Assembly (NCBI GenBank): GCA_020080175.1
Contig: JAGHQL010000199.1
Coordinates: 1 to 45,915, forward strand
Reading direction: 5' to 3'
DNA length: 45,915 nucleotides
Source of the DNA: Glutinoglossum americanum
Lineage: Eukaryota > Ascomycota > Geoglossomycetes > Geoglossales > Geoglossaceae
Below the pieces are notes generated by a model, which saw only the letters and a list, made by a program, of their open reading frames with translations, made no database searches and had not been told where the DNA came from. Shown piece after piece: positions 1 through 11,300 of the stretch. Each line of letters begins with the position of its first letter. The first letter of the stretch is position 1. The position numbers and the translations under genes are program-made.

Positions 1-510
1 TTGTTCTGAGGTCATAACCCCTGAGCGGAATGCTCCGAGGGCATGCCTCGCAACAATATGCACCATTTCCGGTGATGTATCTATAGCGAGGTGATCTTGT
101 TTGGTCCTATGGAGCGCATGGGTTTCGGGACTGATATCCTAGAAGAGCAGGGTGGCGAGCAGCTGTTGGCCATTGTTGCTGGGAGGTGCGGGTACTTAGA
201 TCATCCAAGACATTATTTACGACATTATGATTGTTTTAATTATATAAATACTATATTTGCACTTGTTCTTTTTATATGCAAGGGTTAATCTTTTATGTTA
301 AGCCTAATCGTTTCCCTACCTACTTCCTGCAGCAACGACCTCTGGCTCCCCTTCAAGTTGCAATATATCTGTTGGTATTGCAGCCTATGCCGTGGCCCCT
401 GACTGCTTGTTCTTGTTTCATGACATCCCTACCGGCAGCGTCAAGATCACGCAGGCAAGAGGCAGATTCAATAAACTGTTACCAATGATAAACCAGGAGT
501 ATGTCCAACC
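1..510. other. Left-edge accessory spacer
   Basis: I see no convincing gene here. Positions 11-55 are a near-identical inverted copy of 41664-41707, which lies at the upstream edge of a FunK1 kinase relic; the two differ at about three positions. This may therefore be the edge of another degraded copy of the same repeated sequence. The rest is AT-rich and has only short frames. Confidence 0.4.
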
Positions 511-1173
511 ATGCTTAACAAGTACACTACCTGGGCCGAGCTACCTCGAATATCCTACGAGGATCTCTTCCGCACTCGGCTCTCTCCTGTTGGAGCCCTT
601 GGTAAACAGGAGCTAGCACTGCCAAGCAGTTTAGTAGTTACAACGCTGGATCTGCTATCTGGGAAAGCAGATCCGGAGACATTTGAGAAGATTGCCAAGG
701 ATGGTGATATTCTTAAGAGCATCGTCTTAACTTCCATGGCAAGGGAAACTGGGAAAGAATTGGAAGCATGGCTATTGACGCAACAGAAAACCATGCCAGA
801 GATAGGCCGCGACTGGACCGCCGACATTGGCGGGAAAGCTCAACAGGCTGTTACGCGGTTGCTCAAAGCTTTGAGCAATAATGCCGAGGAATTAGAGCTC
901 TATAGACTTCGAGAGTCACTCAGATCTGCGCATGATGAAAATTGGCTGGAGTTGAAGAAGATGAGAGGGCTGGAAAGCTCACGATACCGAACAGCTCGGA
1001 GACGCAATCAACGTATGTGTAATGCAGACTTCATAGTACGAAAGAAAAATCAGCACCAATCCATGTGGGATAATGACATGTATTGTCACGGCATGGATGT
1101 CTCGGACGACCGAGGCCATGTGTTAAAGGAACGACACAACGACTCTAGCAAAGCCGACAGCAGTCCCAGATGA
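511..1173 (+). CDS. Unrecognised hypothetical protein (220 aa, uncertain)
   Basis: A single open frame of 220 codons starts at ATG 511. I do not recognise the family. The first 150 residues look like a real soluble, helix-rich protein with mixed charged and hydrophobic residues, including an acidic/leucine-rich stretch near residues 120-150. The last 60 residues are basic and polar (Arg, Asn, His, Asp) and look more like read-through of non-coding sequence, so an unseen intron or a different 3' end is likely around residue 155. No membrane segment or signal peptide is visible. An upstream exon in 390-510 is possible. It could also be a gene relic. Confidence 0.3.
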   Translation: MLNKYTTWAELPRISYEDLFRTRLSPVGALGKQELALPSSLVVTTLDLLSGKADPETFEKIAKDGDILKSIVLTSMARETGKELEAWLLTQQKTMPEIGRDWTADIGGKAQQAVTRLLKALSNNAEELELYRLRESLRSAHDENWLELKKMRGLESSRYRTARRRNQRMCNADFIVRKKNQHQSMWDNDMYCHGMDVSDDRGHVLKERHNDSSKADSSPR

Positions 1174-2563
1174 TGGTATTGACGTCAAATCGGCCATCCG
1201 ACTACCGAATAAAGTTGTATATGAAGCATCAGACGCAAATATTTGAGATGTGGTCTATAGCCTTATCACCCAATCAACTCTTCCTTGTTCATTACCATAT
1301 CTTAACCAAACTCCAATTACATATAAAGGGAGGTGAGTCTTCGAGAAGGAGTGATTATTGCTATATGCTTGAGAAAGAGAATTTGTTGCAGTTAGTACGG
1401 GCATGTTGTAACAATTCTGGGATTTGCTCTAATAAGATGATGAGGTAGTGGGGGAGAGGGTGGAAGGAATTATAGGGGTGGGTTGAGACATGTGAGAGGC
1501 AGCGAGGAAAGGCTTAGGGTTGAAGGACGCATTTTGATTGCAAATCTAGTATGGAGTTTCGCTGAGTGGAATATTTTTTGTTATAGTTTGCTCTAGCTTT
1601 TATAAGGATGCTAGAAATCACACGTTCGTTCGGCTGCAAACGGTTGAGCCCTAAATAAGCCTGTCGTAGCAAGCCGTCGCTAATCTAACGGCGACCTACA
1701 TGTACCTAAGTAGATCTGTACTCGTTGTGGCGTTGTGCAGTGCTATTGTTTCGAATATATACTATCAAGAGGCAGACGAAAAATTGCTGTAGATGTAATA
1801 GAAGCGAGTTTCACTGGAAATTATGTAGGTACTGATGAACTTCCGCTATTACCAAATCCGCAACGTCAGCTATCTATCTCCAATATTCCAAGTAGCTACC
1901 GTGGTTAGGCTACTTACCACAGCGGACAAGGCACCTCCTGCTGCCCAAACTGGTCTTGATTGTGTTCCTGGCGATGACGATCCCTGGCTAGGCCTCGTTG
2001 ATAGTCCTCATCACTTCGATAGTACAAGTATTAGCGGCGATGTCAAATACCGTTTAATCCGAATCTTGCTGAGTGGGTTAGGCATACCTAACATAGTAAG
2101 GGCAATAACGGTTGCTGCAGTATACCGGTGGCATATTTACGTTGACCTAGACGAAATCGTTTCTTAGAGCAAGGGACCCTTCGTGGGATGGACTAAGATA
2201 AGATACTGAACCCGCAGCCTAGTGGTGTTGAGCGCCGTTATTAGGAGAAGGCAAGATTGCGCGAGAGTGCAAGATTAGATTTTCGCAAGGCGTGGCGGGG
2301 TGATGATCCTACCGAGGCAAAAATCCGAAGCGATGTTCGAGGATCTAACATTGATAGGTCGATAGCTTCCTCTTTCGCGGGAAAATATAATTCCTCGAAG
2401 CGTGCAGAATTATCCTCAGTTTCCATTACGCCTAGTTCTCCACGAGTAGCCTGCAGGCTCTTTCCACGGTGAGGCTTAACACTCGCATCTAAATCTCCAA
2501 CGCAGGTTGTTGAAGAGCTTTGATTTCTTCGTGGATGTACCAGAACCTTGTGTATCGATTACA
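1174..2563. other. Spacer with only short frames
   Basis: No gene is recognised. Two weak frames occur: 1835-2167 (+), 110 residues of no known family, and 2257-2472 (+), which could be a 5' exon of the next gene. In the latter case a 37-nt intron at 2469-2505 would join in frame. That intron is very short and the family normally starts just before the tryptophan motif at 2590, so I did not include it. Confidence 0.35.
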
Positions 2564-4532
2564 ATGTCGACATCAACGAGCGTATATAAAGGCATGTGGA
2601 CAGACTATAACCGATCATGGGGTGAGTATAGACTGATGAGCAACATTATTGATAAGCCACTTATTCTCACAGGGTGGCAACAACTATCGACCGATTCTGT
2701 AGCGCAGTTTTGGAAGACCTTTGTAGCTGTCCTTCTTGGTCTCTCCGGTGCCTATATTTTTGCAATACATAAGAGCCTCCTCTCGAGATTCATACTATGG
2801 TTTGAAGGAGATAATCCTGAATGCCAGCCTTTGTTAGTTCATGGCCAGGAAGAAACGATTCGTACTATCATCGGCAGCCCCCTAGATAACCGTGAAAAGG
2901 CATGGAAGCTCTTCAAATACTATGCGAAAAGTCACAATAAACCAGGATCTACCCAATTTCTAGCCTGGATCTGCATAGCGTTTACTTTCGCCCTTTGGAT
3001 CGGTTAGCTCTTCATGGGCATTCTCTCGGCGAAAGTTGCAACCGACAGGGCCGCTCTATCATCTTCTACGCATTGCGGCATTTGGACACTCGATGAAAAT
3101 GCAGGTAACGAAGATGCAGCTCGTGCTGACCTTAGTGACTACCAGAAGGAAAAGAGGGCCGGCGAATACGCGCGACACTGCTATGGCTCCTCCATTACCG
3201 TTGATTCGAATCGTTGTGATTTCTTCTATCGCCAAGACATTCCTTTTACCAATAAGTCGGGGCATCCGTGCCCTTTTAGTCCTGGGCTATGTTTATATGG
3301 GCTTTACTCTGCAGTGTCCTTTGATACAGGCCTCGTCGATGCTAGTTCCATCGGCATTAACTACAAGACAACTCACAAGTTTCGCCGCAACACAACGTGT
3401 GCTCCACTAAATATGGATTATCCGTATGTTCGCAATGAGACTTCCCTAGATTCAAATGAAACGGCCTACTATTACTACTATGGTGGCATCTTCGACGATA
3501 CTTCTCTTCCATCAATGACCAGGAATTATACGTACAAAACGTCTGGAAACCCATTTAACTGGCTTGCCCCAGTGTATTCTGTAAAGTGAGGCTCTTTTAC
3601 AGCAAATAGATTCTGGTTTCAATGAGCGCTGACCAATGTTGTACAGTGTATATTCCACTTCTCTCTATCCAGAAGAGGATTACTGGCGACCGATATCGGG
3701 GCTTAGGCCTCCGGAGAATCACACGCTCACTATTGCGTTTGTATCTTCCATGCATATCTACTACCTCGAAGCAGGCTACGATCCTATTTTCCCTGCAACA
3801 GAGCGATATGATGTCAAGGGGTTCCGTCGTCCGTATTGGTACAATTCCGACCCAAGAGCACGAGTTCTGGCTTGTGTCGATTACACTGAGCTATGCTCTC
3901 CCGATGGGAAGACTTGCTGGCCTATGACTGCAGACCTACCGGATGGCGTTCCAAACACTCCAGCATACTGGCTTATGAAATGGTCTCTCGAAACTTCCAC
4001 CATATACGATTCAATCAAATGGCGCCTTGGTGCCGCCCTTTTAGCACAAGAGGAAGTCAGTCAGTTCAGGTCTCCGAAATTAGAAGCTGACCACTGGGAG
4101 AAAGAAGTAGAGCAACTTTTCGCGACGTCTCTTGCCCGGATCCAGTTCAGCACAATGGGCATTGCAACTGGGGAAGACCGTGATGCACGTGCTTTCATTG
4201 AGGTCACTCCTGTTGAAGCTAGGGGCAAGCTCTGTGGAATATACAAATTTTACAGTATCGGGTATACCAACATCAACTTAGGGAGATTGATTATATTTCT
4301 CTTGATTCCTTGTCTGATTTTAATTTTGAGTCTTGAATGGAGGACAATTGAGAATTTCTTCTGCCTCCGCTGTCATCGGGAAGGGTTGCGGGACGAGGGC
4401 GAAGCTGGGAGAACCTCTTCGGAACCACTTGTTATGTGGCAAATACTCAGGTTGCCCAACTTGATATTTTTGGGGGTAAAATTCTTATTTCGCCGTATGG
4501 AAACCCGGGTACGGAGAACAGGACGGCAATGA
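2564..4532 (+). pseudogene. Large fungal membrane protein of unknown function, one in-frame stop
   Basis: Two exons can be read: 2564-3585 and 3647-4532, with intron 3586-3646 (GTGAGG..ACAG), together about 635 codons. The protein belongs to an uncharacterised, highly expanded Pezizomycotina membrane family. It opens with YKGMWTDYNRS just after the start, followed by a membrane helix near residues 50-65 (KTFVAVLLGLSGAYIF). A second helix begins at LAWICIAFTFALWIG and is followed by a long extracytoplasmic domain with conserved cysteines (CDFF, CPF, CLYG, TCAPL) and many N-x-S/T sites. A last helix lies near position 4290 (LIIFLLIPCLILIL). The break is a TAG codon at 3005-3007, inside the second helix; the frame continues unchanged on both sides. 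A TGG or CAG codon changed by a C-to-T type (RIP-like) mutation would explain it. The rest of the frame is clean, so decay is recent, or the stop is read through, or it is an assembly error. Function is unknown. Confidence 0.7.
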
Positions 4533-5968
4533 GGAACTAGGATGTTCGTGTACCCCTTTTACGAACCCGACTGCGGAAGAGCCTGGTTTGATGACTAAGG
4601 GGCATCAGCGAGTTAAGGACAAGAGATTGGGATTGGCTGGTTATAGTTGATAGAATACCATATCTGTTCAAGATAAGCGTGTGAAGAGCTTGGAGTATCC
4701 ACCCATTTTATAGGGCTCTGACGTCAGATTTTAGTTTGTGGTTCAGCCAGTTGGTTATTGGCGGGCGGTTCCGCACAGTTTACTTTATCTGCGGAGCCAG
4801 AATGAGCTCCTTCACGGTTCTTTTTTTGGGACCACCTAAAGTTGCTGCAGAGCAGGAAGCCCAAAATGACACTCCCCAAGCAGCAACGAGAGCAGGAGAG
4901 CAAGCGAGCGAGTAGGGCGGCGAGAAGTTATTCCGAAATGGGTTACGTGGGAAGGTAAAAATTAGAGATAAACAACCTCCATGTTTCTAGGTCTTTTCAT
5001 CATAAATACTATGCTATGCTAGAGAACCCGCGGTCCTGGAAGCGTTCCCTAGAGAGTTGTGGGAGTGGGATTTGCTGACGGTGGGTGGGGTGTAGTAGAG
5101 GTATCCTTGGTGGTCATTTGGGGAATCCTTCGAGACGGGGACGGCGATGCTTGCTCGGGTACAGAGGGATAGGTCGGCCCGGTAATTCCTCCATTTGGGT
5201 TGTAGGCTCGATTTTAAACTCTCGCGCTCCACCGTTGTGGGTAGTCGAATTTTGCTCTCACATTTCTTGTCAGTATCTCAAACGCTCAAGGTTCTACAAC
5301 ATAATACAACACAACTATCACCATTTGTCGTTGCCTAATATCCCCAAGCGGTCCAGAATGGATTGGAGCTTATGTTCGCCCCTAGATTGCTAATCTATGG
5401 GAAAAGGAGGCAGTGCATGCATGAATGCCGCTAATTTGAAAGTGCCTCGTTGGAGACCGGCATTAAGAGATACAACTGGTGGATAATAGGTGAGGATGGA
5501 GGATGAGGGAAGGGAAATGTTGATAGATTATGTCGATGGTTAAGCTCGCGGAAAAGTGGCAAGTAGCGCCAAGCGAGGCGCTTTACCAGAAGAGGGGCGG
5601 CTAAACCGAATAGGAAAATTCACCGGCACCATATTATTATTATTTGTGCTCATCGAGATTCGAACCGTGGACGTGCCGGTTCAACTTGGTGTGCTCCTGC
5701 GGGCAGGTCTACTTACACCAAGTTGCTTGCCGGGTTGAAGTGAGGTGTGCTAACTTGGTTTATATGCCTTTCGGAGGGGGGTGGTGCTCGCGATTTTTGC
5801 AGGCGCGTGGCGAACAAACGCAAGATCCTCAGGGAAACGTTTTTTTTTAAAGGCCACAGGATCTAATTTACAGCCTTGCTATGGTGATAGCCTGTCTGCT
5901 AGTGTGTATTGCGTATTGTGACTTGTATCACCCTTCGTACGTACATGTTTGCTACGTAAATGCAGCGT
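4533..5968. other. Intergenic spacer with a strong hairpin
   Basis: No gene is supported in this 1.4 kb. Short frames on both strands lack family features. The notable structure is the perfect 11-bp inverted repeat at 5682-5692 and 5715-5725, described separately. A poly-T run lies near 5841. Confidence 0.5.
5682..5725. repeat. Inverted repeat, 11-bp perfect arms
   Basis: CAACTTGGTGT at 5682-5692 pairs exactly with ACACCAAGTTG at 5715-5725 across a 22-nt loop. Partial further copies of the same words follow (GTTGAAG..GGTGTGC..AACTTGG, about 5733-5758). It may be a stem of a small non-autonomous element or a transcript hairpin. No gene is attached to it. Confidence 0.6.
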
Positions 5969-6691
5969 TTATACTCTCGTCGTCTTTCTCTCTGCGGCCC
6001 TCCTTTTTGCTCTCACTTCCGCCTGTCTCCTTTCTCCACCGTCGATCTTGTGGCCTCTCTTAACTTCCCACAAGCCCTCCTTCACAGCGAGCGTTGCAGC
6101 CGACCCTCGTGTTCCCTTCAACGGTTGGATATGCGGACCTTTGATCGTGTATGCGCCGACGATTTTCATGTGCTCCACTGGCTTAGCTTCTTCTAGGGGC
6201 ACTTTAGGGGTAGTGGAGCCCGGTGGAACGTTGACAACGATCTTTCGTGTGCCCGGCGCTCTGGTGGCGGTGCCGATGCGAGTGGGAGTAGTAGAATCTT
6301 GCGGGACTGGTTGCTCTACCACACGAAGTTCAGCTACTCCGTCGACGACCTCCTGTAGATCTCCACCAACCCCGAATTGGCCCTCGCGGAACTTCTTTCT
6401 GCACTGGAGTAGATACCTGCGGGTCCGGGCGGGGTCAATACCGAGCTCACGAAGCTCGGCGGACGTCAAGCTAAAAAGAGCTTCCCAGCTTGGTATTTTG
6501 GCAGCGTGTTGGTTCAAGTCACGCCCTATGAGCGTGAGGAATGTCTGGACGTCGGGAACGAAAGGAGTTGGTGAGGGGATGGTTACTTTGGATGCATACT
6601 GACGGCAATGTCGAACGCATTGTGGTGTTGATTTCGTGAGGGGGTGAAGAAGAGAAGGTATTGAACGTAGGTATTGGACCCGAACAATCAT
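5969..6691 (-). CDS. FYV4: Mitochondrial small ribosomal subunit protein mS41 (IGR-motif protein)
   Basis: A single exon of 240 residues on the minus strand, starting at ATG 6691 and ending at TAA 5969-5971. The N-terminal 35 residues are rich in Arg, Ser and Leu with no acidic residue, as expected for a mitochondrial import sequence (VRVQYLRS..CRQYASKV). The family signature follows at residues 48-110: FLTLIGRDLNQHA, then a tryptophan and FSLTSAELRELGI, then PARTRRYLL and a basic KKFREG. This is the IGR domain of yeast Fyv4, a protein of the mitochondrial ribosome small subunit. The tail to residue 240 is basic and longer than in yeast, which is common in filamentous fungi. The gene diverges from the Kin28-type kinase across a 328-bp shared upstream region. 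In-frame codons extend above 6691 but lack an ATG. Confidence 0.88.
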   Translation of the reverse strand: MIVRVQYLRSIPSLLHPLTKSTPQCVRHCRQYASKVTIPSPTPFVPDVQTFLTLIGRDLNQHAAKIPSWEALFSLTSAELRELGIDPARTRRYLLQCRKKFREGQFGVGGDLQEVVDGVAELRVVEQPVPQDSTTPTRIGTATRAPGTRKIVVNVPPGSTTPKVPLEEAKPVEHMKIVGAYTIKGPHIQPLKGTRGSAATLAVKEGLWEVKRGHKIDGGERRQAEVRAKRRAAERKTTRV

Positions 6692-7019
6692 GATGAAGAT
6701 CCGTAAGTAGGGGTCTATTGCCCACGACTTAACATTAGCAAATATCAAATGGTGCTACAAAAATTGAGTGAGATCATACCTTTCCAATGGACCGCATTAC
6801 GTTGTCGGATCTCTGTGACATGGACTTCAGATTTTCCATCTCCTAGTGATGACTAAGCGAACCATGAGCACGAATAAAATCTTACCTCGACAAAGACTAG
6901 GAGTTTTAGGTGCACTGGGCTGGGATGAACCTATGCCCTTCGCGCGCTAGTATATGTGACTACAGCTTTTTGCTTTGTTCTTTTTCCTTTTCAGAAAATC
7001 TTATCAAGGGCCGTTCACA
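6692..7019. promoter_or_regulatory. Shared divergent upstream region of mS41 and the Kin28-type kinase
   Basis: The 328 bp separate the start codons of two divergent housekeeping genes, so both promoters and 5' leaders must lie here. A pyrimidine-rich stretch (CTTTGTTCTTTTTCCTTTTC, about 6971-6990) precedes the kinase start. No clear TATA box was found. This is inferred from layout. Confidence 0.5.
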
Positions 7020-8326
7020 ATGGCACTCTCACCAGCTATCCCAAGCCCGCATACGAGCAATACCAACAGCGTCACAGCAAAGGTTAAGACTTTGAATATG
7101 GGGGGTGGCGCTGCACCACAGAATACCACATCTACAGCTGGACAGGGGCAAGAGCTCGCTGAACAGCTGAACGACGAGACGAAGAAAAAATACGTAAAAG
7201 GTTGGTGTGACTCCCTTAGGTCACAACTGATCGCTGCAATCAGCAGTAGTTGCTCGATATTTGGTCCATGCTAACTTCTTACTGGTTATCAACAGACAAG
7301 AAGATTGGTGAAGGGACTTATGCCATCGTGTACCTTGGCCACCTCCGCGCGGATCCAAAATCCAAGGTCGCAATCAAAAAGATCAAAGTGAACGCTGAAT
7401 ACCGCGAAGGGCTCTCCCTGGACGCTATCCGCGAAGTTAAATTCCTCCAGGAGCTGTCTCACCCGAACATCCCGGCCCTGTATTCCGTCTTCTCGTCGAA
7501 AAACCAGAACCTCAACCTCGTCTTGGAATACCTACCCCTCGGCGACCTGGAACAGTTGATTAGGGATGTTGATGGCGTCAGATATGGCTCCGCGGATGTT
7601 AAGGCTTGGATGGGGATGCTAGGCCGAGCCGTCTGGTTCTGCCACGAGAATTTCGTCTTACATCGGGATATTAAGCCGAACAATCTTTTAATCGCGGCCG
7701 ACGGGGAGGTCAAGCTTGCTGACTTCGGTCTCGCAAGATCGTTTTCAGACCCCTACCGGGTGATGACCCACCAGGTGATCACTAGGTGGTATAGACCTCC
7801 TGAGCTACTATTCGGCGCTAGGTACTATTCTGGCGCCGTGGACGTTTGGTCCATGGGCACGGTATTCGCAGAATTAATCATACGGACCCCATTTTTAGCA
7901 GGGAACTCAGACGTCCACCAGCTAGAATTAATCTGTCAATTCGTTGGCACACCCAACGACGACAACTGGCCCGGAGTCTCCAAGCTGCCAGATTATGTCC
8001 CCTTTGGCAAGGATGGTTCCCAATCCTACCCTGTCCGCGGCCGCGACTTCTACCTACAAACCTTCAGCACCGTCGGTCCCGTAGGTGTGGATCTCCTGAT
8101 GTCCATGTTGTCTCTAGATCCCCGGAAGCGGGCCACTGCACGCGAGATCCTAAACCATAAGTGGTGGGCGACGGACCCGGCGCCGACGAAGAAAGAAGAC
8201 CTTCCTAAGAAGGGGGGAGGAGGGGAGGCTAGGATGGCGGAGGACCTTAAGAGGAGGGCGGGGGAGTTGGAAGATGGGAGGGGGGCGAAGGTGGCGCGGA
8301 TACTCGATTTCTCCGGTATGAAGTGA
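7020..8326 (+). CDS. KIN28: TFIIH-associated cyclin-dependent kinase (CDK7/Kin28/Mcs6 type)
   Basis: Two exons, 7020-7200 and 7296-8326, give 403 residues. Intron 7201-7295 has a GCTAAC branch site, and the join makes KYVKDKKIGEGTYA. All kinase landmarks are present: GEGTYAIV at 65-72, Lys88 in VAIKK, the cyclin-binding helix LDAIREVKFLQEL at 102-114, HRDIKPNN at 183-190, DFG at 203-205, and an activation loop MTHQVITRWYRPPE with Thr218. FSSKNQNLNLVLEYL and HENFVLHRDIKPNNLLIA are the wording of the CDK7 branch rather than CDK1 or Pho85. Family knowledge: with cyclin H and Mat1 it phosphorylates the RNA polymerase II C-terminal domain. A 60-residue polar N-terminal extension and a lysine/glycine-rich tail flank the kinase domain. 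The cyclin loop carries LDAIRE in place of PSTAIRE, as in this branch. Confidence 0.93.
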
Positions 8327-11300
8327 GAGACATATTTCTTTTTTTCTTCCTCTTTATAGGTTAACTTCCATAGCGAGAGGTTACACACATTAGATCTTTC
8401 TTTTTCGCTTTTCGGGTAGGATAAAAACGGGCGTCATTTTGCTCCATATGGGACGGACGACAGGAGGGGGGGTGGCGGTGTGGTAAGCATAATCGAGGCG
8501 TACCTTGTACTTAGTACATGCGGGAAAGATACAAAGTACTTCCGCATGTACCCATGTAACACAACATCACAACATATTTTCTCTTTCCGCGGTTATCATC
8601 ATCTATTTTCTTTTTCTTTCTTTTTTTTTTCCCCCCTCGAAACGTAGACTTGCATCTACATACACACGTACAAAACACACACACACACGGCAAAGCATAA
8701 CGTTTTGTCGCTCCCCGGCCCCCAAGCTCCGCACAGGGCTTATCCCTAACCCCCTCCCCCTCCGCCTCCACGCGACGGGTAAAACAACAAAAACAGACAA
8801 AATAACAGCAAACGTGTAAAACAACGACGTCCGGCGACACCACACACACCCTACATCCTCCTCGACGCACGAACCAACCAACTCACGTGGTGAGCTGCAC
8901 GCAGCCCCCTGTCCCCGATCTTCCCGCCAGCCAGCCAGCCGTGCCCCGGAGAAGAAGCAGAAAAGAGGAAGGTGGTGAAAAGGCAGGCAGGGCAAGACAA
9001 GAGCACCCTCTCTTCCTTCCTTCCTCCCTCCCTCCCTTTCTTTCTTCCTTTCTTTTTTTTTTCTTTTCTTCTTCCAGGTTTTGGCGAGGAGTAGAATAAA
9101 AAAACAAATAAAATAAAATATTATATTATATTGTAATTGTATGTGTGTGTGCGCGTAAAAGAAAGGAGCTCTGCGGGTTTGCGTGTCGTGTGTCCCTCGC
9201 TCCGGGGATCGGAGGAGGGTGTCCCAAAGCCCGATGGGGGGGGGTGTTGGGCCGTGGCGCTGGGGATTCGGAGTGCTGGGTTTTTTTAGTCTATTGTTCC
9301 TGCGCACGGCCCTTTCGCCGTCCGATATGATGGGATGGAAGGGAGAAAATGTGGTGATGAACCTGTTCTTTTTTTTTTTTTTTCCTATCTTTCTCTATTC
9401 TCTGGGCTGGGAGGCTTTCTCCGTGGAGTTTGATTGATTGGGGCGGCGGTGGAAATATTTAATTTTGTTTTTGGGGGCTTGGGTGATCTGCGTTTTTTTT
9501 TCATAATAACGTCTTGAGCCACGAGGTTCGAGAAGCAGGAGGTTGTGAATTGGGAAAGTGTTTTTTTTTTTTTTTTTTCCTGATAGGTTGGGCGATAAGA
9601 TTAAAAGCGTGACTTGATTCATTTCGTGATTGTCTAATTACCACACCCCTAATCCATGCATGCTTTTATTTAAATCTCATGCGGGATTTTGCGGAGGCGA
9701 ACACGAAAAGAAATTTCACCCCCATGAGGATCCCCACAAACGGTGGCTTTTGGAATTGGACGTTTTGACATTTCCTAACGCGTCATAACCAATTTTTCGC
9801 AATTTGTCAATCGCGATATCCGAGGGTTGGACGGTTATGTGTGCCCCATGCTCGCCGTCTGTCTCTCTCAGCATGCACGCGGATACGGATCCTCGCGCGC
9901 TGCATCTCGCAAGAAACTCGTGGGTGGGGGTTTATCCTAGGATTGTGGGTTGTGGATTGTGGATTGTGGATTCTCCTCCTCTTCTCCACCCGTTTTCCCT
10001 TTCCCAACAAGCATCGCGAACCCACAAGAGGGTTTCAGACCGGACACAAGAGAGACGGAATGAAGCGAACAAATGGGCGTGGCCTGTCGATCTTTCGCTC
10101 ATGCAGACGGAGATGCAACGCACGGCAGTTTCCCCTTCAATCCATGTTGGTGGAACCGAGATGCGAGGAAATTTCCTCGTGCTTGTGCCCAAGCTTCTTC
10201 GAGTACATATGCCTTCGATATCATACTGACGAATTCCGCCTTTCGTCCCACGCCGATTTTCCTTTTTGCTTCCAGAGCGCTACGTAGTGGGTTGGGAAGT
10301 CTGGGGAAAGGAGACGCGGAATCGGTGCCACCGGCAGCACGTAGAGCGAGTGCATTGGAGGAAATTAAGAAAAGGTAAATTTGGACTGGATAACTGTTTG
10401 GGCTGGGCTGGGCGTAACTGGGCTGGACTTCTTTTGACTCGGTGACGGGTTCGCGGAGTGTACTTTGCCGGGCCGTCCGTCCGTCCCTTGGTTGGGTGTA
10501 CTCGATCCCCTGAACGATATGCACTTGTCATCGGATACCCAACCAAGTACACGCTCCGCGACGAACTCGCTGAGCCCGAGAACCCCGCAACGTAAAAATC
10601 CGCCGTAAGCCGTAAGACGGAAACTGAGCCTGAAAGGGGCAGAATAAATAAAAAAAGATTCTTTGATAGGAAAAAAAAAAAAATGGAGGGCGGGGTTTTC
10701 CATCCACTGGAGCACTGGAACTGCTCGAGCTTGCTGAAAGGCGAATAACATGACGGCGTGGGCGGCAAGATAGAGATGAAAATGCCTGCTGGTTGGTGAA
10801 GGGCATATGGAAACAAAGTTAAGACAGATGCAGCGACCAGGATGTACCGGGTTCCGGTACGACAGACAGCTGCAGGCATCCCATCGCTGGCCCTGCCTGC
10901 AGCTGCATCACCGCGCTACTAGCCAATTAGAGAGGTTTCATTCATGCGCAGGGTTTATTCGGGGATCCGCAAGCACGGCTCGGGGAGAGAAGGTGATGCC
11001 TGTGTTGACATGGGATCGCGAGAGGAACGAGGAGACTGATGGAGAGGAAAAAAGAGGCAGTTTCTCACGGACTTGCGAGAGTGTTGGAATCCTACTCTAC
11101 TCCACGCCGCCTGCTGTAGGGATCACTCGGACTGCTCTGTAATTTTTTTTCTTTTTTTCAAGGGTTTTTGAGGCAGGTGAGCCAGAGTGAATGCGAGCTA
11201 TCGGTTATCGTGGTAGTTCGTTCATTCGGAGATTTTTGTTTATTCTCAAGCCTCTGTAATTCCAGGCACCCTCCCACGCTCCTTGGGTCTCCCAGAGCAA

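Noticed and set aside
2257-2468. Possible extra 5' exon of the membrane-protein gene
   Set aside because: The 37-nt intron needed is shorter than any other here, and the family normally starts at about 2564.
3003-3048. A 46-nt intron (GTTAGC..ACAG) that would remove the in-frame TAG
   Set aside because: It would shift the frame and delete half of a membrane helix; the donor is poor and there is no branch site.
5655-5680. tRNA T-loop-like word GATTCGAACC suggesting a minus-strand tRNA
   Set aside because: The flanking bases do not form a T-stem, and no matching acceptor or anticodon arm is found within 100 bp.
5949-6602. 217-codon plus-strand frame
   Set aside because: Antisense shadow of the mS41 gene.
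8603-9307. 234-codon minus-strand frame with Lys/Glu-rich stretch
   Set aside because: Low-complexity translation of pyrimidine runs; no domain and no splice context.
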